Shown in pieces: positions 1-8,593 of a stretch of DNA of 64,000 nt. The stretch covers positions 1 to 64,000 of the forward strand of contig SOJX01000152.1 of NCBI GenBank assembly GCA_004376375.1. The letters are read 5' to 3'. The stretch is from Planctomycetota bacterium. GTDB taxonomy: Bacteria > Planctomycetota > E44-bin39. The position numbers and the translations under genes were made by a program. The first letter of the stretch is position 1. The number at the start of each line of letters is the position of its first letter. The notes beneath the pieces are model-generated. The model was not told where the DNA came from. It saw only the letters and a list, made by a program, of their open reading frames with translations, and searched no databases.

Positions 1-1
1 G

Positions 2-214
2 GATTATTACGCTGACGACTACTACCAGACCTGTTATGACAACGGTACTGCCTGCAATCCCCGGGGCCCGGCATCGGGTGCCGTGAGAGTAATCCGCGGC
101 GGCTCATGGAACAGTGGAACGTTTTCATTGCGGTGCGCACACCGGTCCGTAAAACCGCCTGTTACTGCAGATAATATGACAGGTTTCAGATGCGTTAAGG
201 AAGCCAGCCCGTGA
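2..214 (+). CDS. FGE-sulfatase (formylglycine-generating enzyme-like) domain protein, C-terminal fragment
   Basis: The open frame enters from the left edge and stops at 212-214. Its last 70 residues contain the signature of the FGE/SUMF1 fold (RVIRGGSWN, then LRCAHR, then GFRCVK), which forms the C-terminal part of formylglycine-generating enzymes and of many related secreted proteins of unknown role. The two classical active-site cysteines cannot be assessed because most of the protein lies outside the window, so true sulfatase-maturase activity is not implied. It is followed by a 214-bp non-coding gap and then argS. Family assignment is firm; specific function is unknown. Confidence 0.8.
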   Translation, partial: DYYADDYYQTCYDNGTACNPRGPASGAVRVIRGGSWNSGTFSLRCAHRSVKPPVTADNMTGFRCVKEASP

Positions 215-328
215 TAAACGACAACGAGAGCATCTCGGAATCTTATCAGACGTTCGGTGTCAGCTTTAATCGTTTCTACACGAAAAACGAGGCGATGAAG
301 CGTAGCCTTGATGCCGGATAGATTTATC

Positions 329-357
329 TTGAATTCCGCAATTGGATGATATTTAAT
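329..357 (+). promoter_or_regulatory. Possible sigma70 promoter of argS
   Basis: TTGAAT at 329-334 and TTTAAT at 352-357 are separated by 17 bp, about 70 bp upstream of the proposed TTG start at 429. The hexamers are near consensus but not perfect, so this is only a plausible call. Confidence 0.35.
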
Positions 358-428
358 CATGTCCTGCGAATTACCTGTACGATTTATTGAAGATTATGCG
401 GTTGTTTTACATGCAGGGAGGAGGTTTT

Positions 429-2195
429 TTGAAGGTCAGGAGTTCTCTGGTACAATCCCTGCTTGCGGCTCTTGGGCTTCCGGAGGACGAAAGAGACCTT
501 GTAGAGAGGGGACTGATCCAGCCCCCGGACCCTGAAATGGGTGACATTGCACTTCCATGCTTTCCGTTTGCCTCTATCCTGAAAACTTCACCACACAATA
601 TTGCCAAAGATGCAGCGTCAAAACTTATGCAGGATCCGTTTATTGAAAGGCTGAATCCTCAAGGGCCGTATCTGAATATTTTCCTCAAACGTTCTAAAGT
701 AATTCCAGTTGTACTGATGGAAATACTGGAGCAGAGTGACAGCTATGGCCGGCAGAACCTTGGCAAAGATGAAGTAATTGTTATCGATTATTCGCACCCG
801 AATATTGCAAAACCTTTTCACTTCGGACATTTGAGGTCGACGAATATCGGCGCCGACCTTGCTCGAATCCTCGATTACCTGGGTTACAGGGTGTTCAGAA
901 AGAACTATATCGGTGACTGGGGAACGCAATTCGGTTTCGTAATTTATGCATGGCAGAAGTATGGTGATGAAAAAATACTGGAAGAGCGGGCCGTGGATTA
1001 TCTTGTCGAGTTATATATCCGTGCAAACAAGGAAACCGAAAGTGACCCGAAGATTCATGAAGAGGCAAAAAGCCTGTTCAAGCGTCTTGAAGAGGGAGAC
1101 GAGAAGCTGACCGCGTTGTGGAAAAGGTTTCGTGCGCTCTCTATCGAAACGTACGAGAAAACGTATGCACGATTGGGCGTGGAATTTGACTCCTTTGAGG
1201 GAGAAGCCGCAATAAGCAGGAAAGTTGATGAAGTCATTTCCCGTTTCCAGAAAGCCGGTGTGGCAATAGAATCCGAAAATGCCATTGTGGTGGAAGTCTC
1301 TGATGTCCTTAACCGCGAGATAGCCCCCTGCATGCTTCGCAAGTCTGATGGTTCTTCAACCTATGCAGCGAGGGATTGCGCCGAAGCTATTGCCCGTTGG
1401 GAAGATCACAAATTTGCAGCCAATATGTACGTTTGCTCAAGACAGGAAGACCATTTTGCACAAGTCTTTGCAGCACTCAAAAAACTCGCCCGGGCTGAAA
1501 ACTGGGAATACGACTGGAGCGATCGATGTGAAAACATCTCGTTCGGTTATGTAAGGGGGATGTCCACCCGGAAAGGAAGCGCGGTCTGGCTTGGTGAAGT
1601 ACTCGAGGAAGCCCGCGACAGGGCACGTGCCGTACGTCTGGCAAAAGAAACTTCTAACCCAGGCGCGTTTCCACGACTGACATCTGAGCAGCTTGATAGA
1701 ATCAGTGAATCGGTCGGACTTGCCGCTCTTCTGTATAATGATGTTTCTGCTTCCCGCATGCGCGACCTGGACTTTGATTGGGATACGGTTTTACGATTTG
1801 ACGGCAACACGGGACCTTATCTTCAGTATACCTATGCAAGAATCGCGGGAGTATTCAGGAAAGCAGAGGGCGGGGATTATTCAGAGGATTCAGACTCCGT
1901 GGAACGTGCAGATTTTAAATTGCTGACAACCGAAGAAGAATGGAGTTTAGTCCTTGCCGTCAGGGAATTCCCAAAAGCCGTATTACAGTCAGGCAGGAAA
2001 CGCGAACCTCACGAGATTGCCGGTTATCTTCAAAACCTGGCAATGAAATTCAACAATTACTACGGGGCGCACAGGATACTGAACGTCGAGCACAAATCTC
2101 TGAGTAAGGCGCGCCTGGGGCTCCTCAAGGCTGTGCAGAATATACTTGGTCTTGGCATGAACCTGCTTGGCATATCTGCTTTGGATGTTATGTAG
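429..2195 (+). CDS. argS: Arginyl-tRNA synthetase
   Basis: This class I aminoacyl-tRNA synthetase charges tRNA-Arg with arginine in the cytoplasm. The nucleotide-binding HIGH motif reads HFGH (about residues 131-134). The KMSKS-equivalent reads MSTRKGS, and the C-terminal DALR-type anticodon-binding helix bundle (LRFDGNTGPYLQYTYAR onward) is intact. I place the start at TTG 429 because GGAGGAGG lies a few bases upstream of it. An in-frame ATG at 387 would add 14 residues but lacks a good ribosome-binding site, and its extension would contain this strong Shine-Dalgarno. The length of 588 residues is normal for the family. No co-transcribed partner is evident. Confidence 0.95.
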   Translation: MKVRSSLVQSLLAALGLPEDERDLVERGLIQPPDPEMGDIALPCFPFASILKTSPHNIAKDAASKLMQDPFIERLNPQGPYLNIFLKRSKVIPVVLMEILEQSDSYGRQNLGKDEVIVIDYSHPNIAKPFHFGHLRSTNIGADLARILDYLGYRVFRKNYIGDWGTQFGFVIYAWQKYGDEKILEERAVDYLVELYIRANKETESDPKIHEEAKSLFKRLEEGDEKLTALWKRFRALSIETYEKTYARLGVEFDSFEGEAAISRKVDEVISRFQKAGVAIESENAIVVEVSDVLNREIAPCMLRKSDGSSTYAARDCAEAIARWEDHKFAANMYVCSRQEDHFAQVFAALKKLARAENWEYDWSDRCENISFGYVRGMSTRKGSAVWLGEVLEEARDRARAVRLAKETSNPGAFPRLTSEQLDRISESVGLAALLYNDVSASRMRDLDFDWDTVLRFDGNTGPYLQYTYARIAGVFRKAEGGDYSEDSDSVERADFKLLTTEEEWSLVLAVREFPKAVLQSGRKREPHEIAGYLQNLAMKFNNYYGAHRILNVEHKSLSKARLGLLKAVQNILGLGMNLLGISALDVM

Positions 2196-2443
2196 AGTTT
2201 GATGGATAAAACCTTATCCTTCACCTGCCGCGGTGACGACTATGCCGCACTAGCTTTTGAAGGAACCTGCCGCAAAGTACCTTCTGTTCCATGTGACATT
2301 ATGGGATAGACTTCAAGGCATTTCTGGCTTTCGCCGGTGGTGGACATTGCGTACCTGAACAGCCCGCCGAACAAAACACGCGTATTAAAAGCCAGGCGCC
2401 CGGTGTTTACACGGGGCTCCAACAGGACAGGGGCCAGGGGCAT

Positions 2444-4033
2444 CTAGGGGGAGGAGGGCTCAATTTCTATTTCCAAATAGGGGCAGTAAGACCCGATATC
2501 GTTTTCACGGCTGTAGAATGCATAAGCGGTCTCGTCCGTCCAGGTATACAGGGCTATTCCGTTATTTATTACCGAGCCTTCGAGCCATGCCTGGACGAGC
2601 TGCGTAAGCTCAATCTCGGTCCAGCCGATTGTGGGAACACTCGAGGCGGCCCACATTTCAGGTTCGGGGAAAGGGCCTTCATCCCAGTTACAATTCTCGC
2701 TCCACTCTTCTTCAATGGCATAGACTTCGAGGGATTCGGTATCCCCACCTGTTGTGGCTACTGCATACAAGTGCAGCTTTGCGGCGGCAACAACCGCGTT
2801 TTGCCCAGCTTCGATTTCACTGAGGTCGAATGTTGCCTGAATCATTGAAAAATTTCCACTTTCATCTTCGTATTCAGTAACCAGAACAGGCATGTCGCCC
2901 ATTGAATCGTACGGCTGGTAGCTGCTGACAAAAGTGTCGGCACGCGGAACGAGGTCTACACTCCGATAAACCATGACCGGAAATCCGGCCAGACATACAT
3001 TGTTGGACTCGTTGGTGTCGTGAGCTGTTTCAGTAACTGAGACACGAACAATGACCGCATAATAACCGATTGCCGTCGCGAGCGGAACAAAAGCCGGCAC
3101 CGTAAGTTCAATAGAGCCGCCGGCTTCAATTCCCTCAGCAGCGCCGTCATATATCCGGACATCATCTTCAGAGATAAAGGGATCTGCAGAAAGGTATGCC
3201 GTTACGTTGAATTCACCGAAGTTATCGGGTCCCTGATTCTGAATAGATGCTTCGATTTGAATCGCTGAACCGGCTTTAAAGCGACTCCCAGTAACCTGCA
3301 AGGCGACAGGTGTAAGATCGACTTCGGGTACGGCAACCTGAATGAAATCCTCATACGTAACCTGCGATTCCCCGGCGGGCCCGCTAACGGTCAAAGTTAC
3401 TGAATATACCCCCGGTTCCGAGTAGATATGAGAGGGATTCTGCAGTTCGCTGGTTACGTTGTCACCGAAATCCCAGAGCCATTGCGTGATATTTCCCTCG
3501 GACTCGTCCTGAAACTGGACGCTGAGAGCTGCAGCTCCACTGGTTACATCAGCGTTGAAGGCTGCGGCTGGAGGTGAATCAACGACCTCGATATATTCTA
3601 TGCGCTCGCAAGTGCATTCTCTCATTTGTGCATCGCAGACCTTCAGAGAGACCGAGTAGACGCCCGGCTCGGTATATACATGGATGGGATTCCTTGCGTC
3701 GCTTTCCGCGCCATCCCCGAATTGCCAGGCATAACCGCTCACTTCGCCCTGCGATGAATCGATGAAACCGACTGTGAGCGGCGCTGTACCGCTGACCGGC
3801 GTGGCCGTGAAGTCGGCAACAGCCTCCGGATCGTCCGGGGGATCTTCTATTGGCGGGTCCTCGCCGGCCGGATCATCATTCTGCATTGCGAATAGCAGGG
3901 GCAGGTCATTGCTTTGGGAGTTGTTGCAGCCCGTGGTCAGCGCCAAAAGGATTCCGCAAAGTAGCGCGCCAACCAGTAGTAAGAAGTATGAGGGATCTCT
4001 TACAAGTGCTCGAATCTGTTTTTCAGTATCCAT
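2444..4033 (-). CDS. Lipoprotein with two PKD domains, a CARDB-like domain and a DNRLRE/CBM96-like domain
   Basis: A 529-residue predicted lipoprotein with a hydrophobic segment ending in a lipobox-like LTTGC (Cys about 36). Then come an acidic Pro-rich spacer, two PKD domains (about 72-151 and 155-233, with WQFGDG and WDFGDN cores), a CARDB-like Ig fold (about 238-353, PVALQVTG...NQGPDN) and a C-terminal DNRLRE-type beta-sandwich (about 358-525, with DTFVSS, WSENCNWDEGP and GIALYTW). Such modules usually mediate adhesion or carbohydrate contact; no catalytic site is visible. The start at 4033 has GGAGG seven bases upstream. It also lies 43 nt downstream of the expected start site of a sigma54-type promoter, whereas the longer reading frame to 4084 would begin upstream of that transcript. 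Likely monocistronic. Confidence 0.8.
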   Translation of the reverse strand: MDTEKQIRALVRDPSYFLLLVGALLCGILLALTTGCNNSQSNDLPLLFAMQNDDPAGEDPPIEDPPDDPEAVADFTATPVSGTAPLTVGFIDSSQGEVSGYAWQFGDGAESDARNPIHVYTEPGVYSVSLKVCDAQMRECTCERIEYIEVVDSPPAAAFNADVTSGAAALSVQFQDESEGNITQWLWDFGDNVTSELQNPSHIYSEPGVYSVTLTVSGPAGESQVTYEDFIQVAVPEVDLTPVALQVTGSRFKAGSAIQIEASIQNQGPDNFGEFNVTAYLSADPFISEDDVRIYDGAAEGIEAGGSIELTVPAFVPLATAIGYYAVIVRVSVTETAHDTNESNNVCLAGFPVMVYRSVDLVPRADTFVSSYQPYDSMGDMPVLVTEYEDESGNFSMIQATFDLSEIEAGQNAVVAAAKLHLYAVATTGGDTESLEVYAIEEEWSENCNWDEGPFPEPEMWAASSVPTIGWTEIELTQLVQAWLEGSVINNGIALYTWTDETAYAFYSRENDIGSYCPYLEIEIEPSSP

Positions 4034-4086
4034 GGCTGAACCTCCAACCTCAAATCCATTTATCGTGTGCTCAACAGTTTTCAATT

Positions 4087-4102
4087 AGCAAATTGTGGGC
4101 CA
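4087..4102 (-). promoter_or_regulatory. Sigma54-type -24/-12 promoter for the PKD lipoprotein gene
   Basis: Read on the minus strand the site is TGGCCCACAATTTGCT. It matches the sigma54 consensus TGGCAC-N5-TTGC[A/T] with the invariant GG (4101-4100) and GC (4089-4088) separated by exactly 10 bp. It ends about 55 nt upstream of the start at 4033. A GGGA-N4-TCCC dyad lies 98 bp upstream of the GG. Confidence 0.65.
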
Positions 4103-4198
4103 ACACGGTAATTGTGGAGAAAAACGGGGAATCAGCCGGTTTAATGGGTTTAGCAGCGATATATCAGCATCGAGTAAGAAGAATGGTAGATTCAGAAC

Positions 4199-4210
4199 GG
4201 GACGTTTCCC
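4199..4210. promoter_or_regulatory. Dyad GGGACGTTTCCC, candidate activator site
   Basis: This GGGA-N4-TCCC dyad lies 98 bp upstream of the -24 element of the sigma54-type promoter at 4087-4102, a typical enhancer distance. A similar GGGA-N4-TCCC dyad, also followed by GGAAA at the same offset, lies at 6787-6798 between two further sigma54-type promoters. The cognate activator is unknown; the NtrC-type regulator at 8594-9952 is a candidate. Confidence 0.35.
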
Positions 4211-4270
4211 ATTTCTGGAAAATGTAAATGGCCTGATTATGAATAGTAATAATCTGCCAAGAACCGCATT

Positions 4271-5833
4271 CTAGCCGATGACGCCGAGCATTCGCAGTAC
4301 GAGGGTCTGGAGTTCTTTGTTTTTGAAGGGTTTCCGGAGTGTGGGATTGGGGACGCTACCGAGATATTGGCGGGTTTCTGCCGAAACCGTATCACCAGTG
4401 ATAAAACATACACGTGAGGCGAGTTTTGGATAATGTTTGGATAAGAACTTCATGAGCTCCATGCCCCCCATATTCGGCATTTTTATATCAGCTATCACCA
4501 GATCATACTTGTTCTTTTTAATAAGCTGCAGGGCGGAGTCCACGCTGTCTGCAACGTCAACATGGCAGCGTAAAGGCTTCAGAATCCGTGGGACAAGCTC
4601 GCGTATTACCGGCTCATCATCTACAATCAATACAGCCGCTTCTTCGATTGTGGGTAGGCCTCTTAGTATAATCTCAGATTCCGTACCAGATGCTTTTATA
4701 CCTCCTTCGGCTGGAACGTCGATGGTAAAAACTGCGCCCCCGCCAGGATTGTCTGAAACAGATATTCTACCACCGTGAGCCTTGATAATAGACTGGCATA
4801 TATGAAGCCCGAGTCCAGTACCCTTACCCGGATCTTTTGTTGTGAAAAACGACTCAAAAATCCGCTTCTGCATTTCGTGCGGCACGCCGGGACCGGTATC
4901 GGCCACTTCCATTCGCACACTTTTTTCGGAAGAGCTATATGAAGTTCGAACGGATATAACCCCGCTCCCTGATGCTGTTCTAATGGAATCCACGGCATTA
5001 TTGATGAGGTTAAGTACTACCTGTTGAAGCTCGCTGGCCCTACCGAAAACTGCAGGTATATCCGGGGAAAGGTCGAGACAAACCTCAATATTCTCGACCC
5101 GTAATTGGTATGATTTGACGTGAATCACCGAATTGATTGCCGCATTCAGGTCGAGAGGCTTTGGTATCGGACTCGACCGGCGTGAAACCTGGAGAAGATT
5201 TGCCACAATATCCTGGGTTCGCCGCGCTTCACGGTGCAGCCTTAAGATATCGTCACGTATTGCCTCCTCCCCGACCTGTGCGGCAATAAGCTGTCCAAAG
5301 CCCAATACGCCTGATAAAGCGTTATTAAGCTCGTGTGCGACTCCCGAAACCAGCTCTCCCAGGGAGGCCAACCTTGACACTTCCAGCAGGTTTTTCTCGA
5401 GATGGTGTTCCGGGCTGAGGTCGGAAACGGCAACAATTACTTCCGCGTTCCGCATAAGCGGGAAAGCGCTTATCGTAAGTTCATAACTCCTGTTTGTCTC
5501 GCCTTCGCCAGGCGTCCAGGTGTCTTCAAACTGAGAGACCATCCCGCTGCTGATTGCCTGCATCCCGTGCTCAAAGGTGCACTCAGTCCTGGAGCAATCG
5601 GGCGACGGACCTGTCCTGCAATCCATCAGGCCGCAGAACCCCAAGCCATGTATTTCTTTTGCACTGTTTCTGGAAACAAGTCGCGCCATGCCTGGATTGG
5701 CGATTAGAATATTCCGTTTTTCATCCAGCACTGCAAGGGGAACCGGAATTGCATCGATCATCTTCCTGAGATTGGTTTCCTGAGCATCAAAGGGCGGGTA
5801 GCCTTTCCCGTGTGTAGCGTCATCGGGGCACAT
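4271..5833 (-). CDS. Cytoplasmic hybrid histidine kinase (PAS-HisKA-HATPase-REC)
   Basis: A 520-residue hybrid sensor kinase with no membrane segment, so a cytoplasmic signal is likely. An N-terminal PAS domain (about 22-140, IDAIPVPLAVLDEKR) includes a Cys-rich insert (CGLMDC, PDCSRTEC). It is followed by HisKA with phospho-acceptor His167 (GVAHELNNALSG). The HATPase part has an N box (NLINNAVDS), G1 (DTGPGVP) and G2 (GKGTGLGL). A C-terminal receiver carries Asp449 and Lys501 and would take the phosphate from the kinase core. No output domain is fused, so a separate phosphotransfer or response regulator is needed. The nearest candidates are the regulators at 6976-9952, but pairing is inference. 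Confidence 0.9.
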   Translation of the reverse strand: MCPDDATHGKGYPPFDAQETNLRKMIDAIPVPLAVLDEKRNILIANPGMARLVSRNSAKEIHGLGFCGLMDCRTGPSPDCSRTECTFEHGMQAISSGMVSQFEDTWTPGEGETNRSYELTISAFPLMRNAEVIVAVSDLSPEHHLEKNLLEVSRLASLGELVSGVAHELNNALSGVLGFGQLIAAQVGEEAIRDDILRLHREARRTQDIVANLLQVSRRSSPIPKPLDLNAAINSVIHVKSYQLRVENIEVCLDLSPDIPAVFGRASELQQVVLNLINNAVDSIRTASGSGVISVRTSYSSSEKSVRMEVADTGPGVPHEMQKRIFESFFTTKDPGKGTGLGLHICQSIIKAHGGRISVSDNPGGGAVFTIDVPAEGGIKASGTESEIILRGLPTIEEAAVLIVDDEPVIRELVPRILKPLRCHVDVADSVDSALQLIKKNKYDLVIADIKMPNMGGMELMKFLSKHYPKLASRVCFITGDTVSAETRQYLGSVPNPTLRKPFKNKELQTLVLRMLGVIG

Positions 5834-6129
5834 GGTGTTATTCCCAATTCTTCAGCGCAGGCAGGGAAGTGTGACAATCATTATCAGCCAAGTGGTTAGA
5901 TATTCATTGTTATAATAATATACAACATCCTTGAGATAATTTCAAGCATAGCCGTTATATCGTTATTATAAATAGAAGGCCTGACTTGCATAATTGGCTG
6001 CGCGCACAGTCGTTACGTTTTCCCAAAAATATTCGAATGTAGACGGATTACGGGCACTTCAGGTAAATTATGTATGTATGAAGATGGTCTGCACACTTTG
6101 ATGCAGTCTCAGATGAACGGTAATACAGG

Positions 6130-6633
6130 CTATGTTTCCCAGACAAGAACGTCCTCAATATCTCCATCTGTTCCGCCGGTAAGTGAAATAAGACGTCGAG
6201 TTCTTTCTTTCTCGTATTTTGCGCTGCCATCGGACGAGTGCTCCCGGCTATCCTGTATAGGTTTACCGGGGACATGATTCGCTTCTTCGGCAAGCAGTTT
6301 ATTGAACTCGATTTCATCGAATTCAGCATCGGCTTTGACAAATGCTGCCGTTGCCTTCTTTGAGCGAATTCTTTCGTCAAGCATTCTTATATATCCGGTA
6401 AAGATTTCCGGTAATGTAACGCTGTCCAGTATATTCGCCAAAAGTGCCAGGAGGTTTGCCGATTCTTTTTTGCCGCCTGGCACAATCTCCAAGGGCTGCA
6501 TACGTTTATTATCGAAGGGGACTCGCATTCCCCGGCGCTCGAAGTATGGAGCCATTTGAATTATCCGGCCGGGTTTGCGCGAAATGTGCCTTGAGTCTTC
6601 CACTCTGTTGTCCAATTTTCTTGCTGCTTCCAT
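6130..6633 (-). CDS. Conserved-looking protein of unknown function, 167 residues
   Basis: I do not recognise this protein. It is soluble, charged and mainly helical by composition, with a middle segment (NLLALLANILDSVTLPEIFTGYI) that looks like an amphipathic helix pair, and an acidic C-terminus. The start at 6633 is preceded by AGGAGGA at good spacing. The alternative start at 6723 lies upstream of the expected transcript start of a sigma54-type promoter at 6707-6722 and can be set aside. It is transcribed divergently from the receiver-HDOD gene, which also has a sigma54-type promoter, so the two are probably co-regulated. Confidence 0.6.
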   Translation of the reverse strand: MEAARKLDNRVEDSRHISRKPGRIIQMAPYFERRGMRVPFDNKRMQPLEIVPGGKKESANLLALLANILDSVTLPEIFTGYIRMLDERIRSKKATAAFVKADAEFDEIEFNKLLAEEANHVPGKPIQDSREHSSDGSAKYEKERTRRLISLTGGTDGDIEDVLVWET

Positions 6634-6706
6634 GATACTTCCTCCTGCTACAAACATTTCATACTGCATTAGCGTCAAGTTCGTCAACGTCAGTACATTT
6701 GGATTC

Positions 6707-6722
6707 AGCAAAAGGTATGCCA
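6707..6722 (-). promoter_or_regulatory. Sigma54-type promoter for the 6130-6633 gene
   Basis: The minus strand reads TGGCATACCTTTTGCT, with GG (6721-6720) and GC (6709-6708) 10 bp apart and a complete TTGCT. The predicted start site is near 6696, giving a leader of about 63 nt to the start at 6633. Confidence 0.7.
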
Positions 6723-6723
6723 T

Positions 6724-6744
6724 TGCCGGAAAAGTCCTCCGGCA
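6724..6744. promoter_or_regulatory. Inverted repeat TGCCGGA-N7-TCCGGCA
   Basis: Seven-base perfect arms flank a 7-bp centre directly upstream of the minus-strand sigma54-type promoter. It may be an operator or a structural element. A partial match to one arm (TGCCGGAAT) occurs again near 6870. Confidence 0.35.
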
Positions 6745-6786
6745 TCAAATAATCTGCTCATCACTCAAGTTTTCGCTTTCAGGCGT

Positions 6787-6798
6787 GGGAAAATTCCC
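6787..6798. promoter_or_regulatory. Dyad GGGAAAATTCCC, candidate activator site
   Basis: This GGGA-N4-TCCC dyad lies between the two divergent sigma54-type promoters (66 bp from one GG, 109 bp from the other). With the GGAAA that follows it, it agrees at 15 of 23 positions with the element at 4199-4221 upstream of the PKD lipoprotein promoter. Confidence 0.35.
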
Positions 6799-6905
6799 GA
6801 TGTGGGAAATATTTTGATGATTAGAAAGCTGGATTATTTGTCGAGATTCCGTCAGTTAATAACGTTATGCCGGAATTCATGCCTTTTGCAGGGAGAATTT
6901 TCAGT

Positions 6906-6921
6906 TGGCTCGATTATTGCT
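6906..6921 (+). promoter_or_regulatory. Sigma54-type promoter for the receiver-HDOD gene
   Basis: TGGCTCGATTATTGCT matches the sigma54 consensus closely: GG at 6907-6908, GC at 6919-6920, 10 bp between. The predicted transcript start near 6932 is 44 nt upstream of the ATG at 6976. Confidence 0.75.
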
Positions 6922-6975
6922 TACTGAATTTGGTGAATACGGGCAACAAAAATCCAATAATCGTGCGAGAGAACG

Positions 6976-8508
6976 ATGGAACAAAAAATAACAGACGAAA
7001 AGAGACCTCGGATTCTTGTGGTGGATGATGAAGCTGTAATCCGCTCGTTTATATCACGGGTGCTGGAAAAGGAAGGTTATGAGGTGAATACTGCAGCATC
7101 CTTGAAGCAGACTTTAGAAATCACTTCGCAATGGGCTTTCGACTTACTCATCACCGATGTATACCTTGGCCACGCCACCGGGATCGACGTTATCCGGCAA
7201 TTGCAGCAAAACGCCGGCAGGGGTTTTCCCGTTATTGTTATGACCGGATTTGCGACCGAGCAGGCTCTCGAAGAAGCAAGAACCCTTGGCGTGCATAAAA
7301 TCCTTCTGAAGCCGCTGGACATCACAACGCTGATCAGCACCGTGAAAAAGGCATGGAAAGATTTCGGCGGCCCCGGGAGTGACTCTCATACTCAACATGA
7401 AAAATGCGCCGGGAGGGGCGGACGTGAACGGTCACGCGGTTCTTCGGCTCCCTCGAAAGGGAGTCCAGAGCGGGTTTCGATACAGGCGGTTCTTCAATCG
7501 TCCCAGAAGCTGCCGCGAAAACCCGCCCTGAAAGAGCATGCCCATTCTAATGCGGCGATGGCTCACAGCTCCCCGCCGCAACGTCCCTCCCATGCGTTTC
7601 ACGACAATACTCCCCTGGACTCAGGTGTGCTCTCCGCACACCAGGCAAACACCACGATCCTGAGTGCGCTGCAGTTTAAGCATGTGTTCAAGGAGCTTGA
7701 TGAAGTCTTCTCTGAGGACAACTACAGCCGTGTTATTGCATGGTTTGCGGCACATCCCGACTTCACGTCCACGCTTCTGAGATTTGCGGGATCATCCATC
7801 TTTTCCGAGGCAAGCGCGCATTCCACCATAGAGTTACTCATCCGGAACCGGGGCATCAGCTGGGCAAAAGATATGGTCTACGCGCTTACGCTTTTCGATA
7901 TTACCAAAAGCATGTACGGAATGAAGCTTCTGAATTACGGAAAAACGATGAGGCATTGCCTTACAACTGCAGCTGTTGCCTTCATTCTGGCATCGAGAGG
8001 TGAAAACACGGACCCGGAACAGGCCACAATGGCCGGATTGGTTCATGATATCGGTAAAGTCCTGCTCGCAAGCCTGCATTCAAGAGCATATCAGCGGGCA
8101 CAGGTGGAATCAGCAACTTCAATACTTTCCTCCGAAATGGAAACCCGGCATCTCGGGATAAGTCATTCAACCATAATGGGTTCCCTGGCCGAGCTCTGGG
8201 AATTCCCGGATTACCTTATCTCGCCGGTTACGCGGCACCATTGTGGCTGGGTCGAGCTGATGAATGGAAACAATGCGCAGGACAGAATGGCGCTCTGCAT
8301 AAAAGCAGCAGATAAAATTGCAGCCGGCGTGGAAAAGATGGATCCTCCCGAAGAATGGTTGGGCCGCATTCCGGCCGGTGTTCTGAACGTGCTTGGAATA
8401 GACAGTCTGAGCCTTGAGAAAGGCTTCAAGTATCTGCCCGCCATCCTGCAAAACTTATTCAATATCCTGCCTGTGAAACAGGAAGAAATCAGGCCTCAGG
8501 CCTGCTAG
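6976..8508 (+). CDS. Response regulator with receiver and HDOD domains
   Basis: A 510-residue regulator. The N-terminal receiver (about 11-128) has the acidic pair DD, phospho-acceptor Asp61, and Lys112. A low-complexity linker (about 130-215) leads to an HDOD domain (about 225-440) with HCLTTAAVAF and GLVHDIGKVLLAS. HDOD domains are HD-superfamily relatives that usually act as signalling scaffolds rather than hydrolases. This one keeps an H-D pair in VHDIGK, so residual metal binding cannot be excluded. It is expressed from a sigma54-type promoter and is followed 85 bp later by the NtrC-type activator, which may control the promoter. The hybrid kinase at 4271-5833 is a possible partner. Confidence 0.88.
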   Translation: MEQKITDEKRPRILVVDDEAVIRSFISRVLEKEGYEVNTAASLKQTLEITSQWAFDLLITDVYLGHATGIDVIRQLQQNAGRGFPVIVMTGFATEQALEEARTLGVHKILLKPLDITTLISTVKKAWKDFGGPGSDSHTQHEKCAGRGGRERSRGSSAPSKGSPERVSIQAVLQSSQKLPRKPALKEHAHSNAAMAHSSPPQRPSHAFHDNTPLDSGVLSAHQANTTILSALQFKHVFKELDEVFSEDNYSRVIAWFAAHPDFTSTLLRFAGSSIFSEASAHSTIELLIRNRGISWAKDMVYALTLFDITKSMYGMKLLNYGKTMRHCLTTAAVAFILASRGENTDPEQATMAGLVHDIGKVLLASLHSRAYQRAQVESATSILSSEMETRHLGISHSTIMGSLAELWEFPDYLISPVTRHHCGWVELMNGNNAQDRMALCIKAADKIAAGVEKMDPPEEWLGRIPAGVLNVLGIDSLSLEKGFKYLPAILQNLFNILPVKQEEIRPQAC

Positions 8509-8593
8509 ACAAAAGACACTGGATGGAATATCAGCCGTTCAATTTCCTTGACAAGAGCATGGCACCTTTGATAATAAACCTTAAGGAGGAACG

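Noticed and set aside
34..360. Minus-strand frame opposite the FGE-type fragment
   Set aside because: The plus strand has a clear conserved domain in 2-214; the minus frame has no family features.
2240..2443. Minus-strand frame of 67 codons directly after the PKD lipoprotein stop
   Set aside because: No ribosome-binding site, no recognisable domain, and the upstream sequence is pyrimidine-rich on the coding strand. The stop and the ATG only abut by chance.
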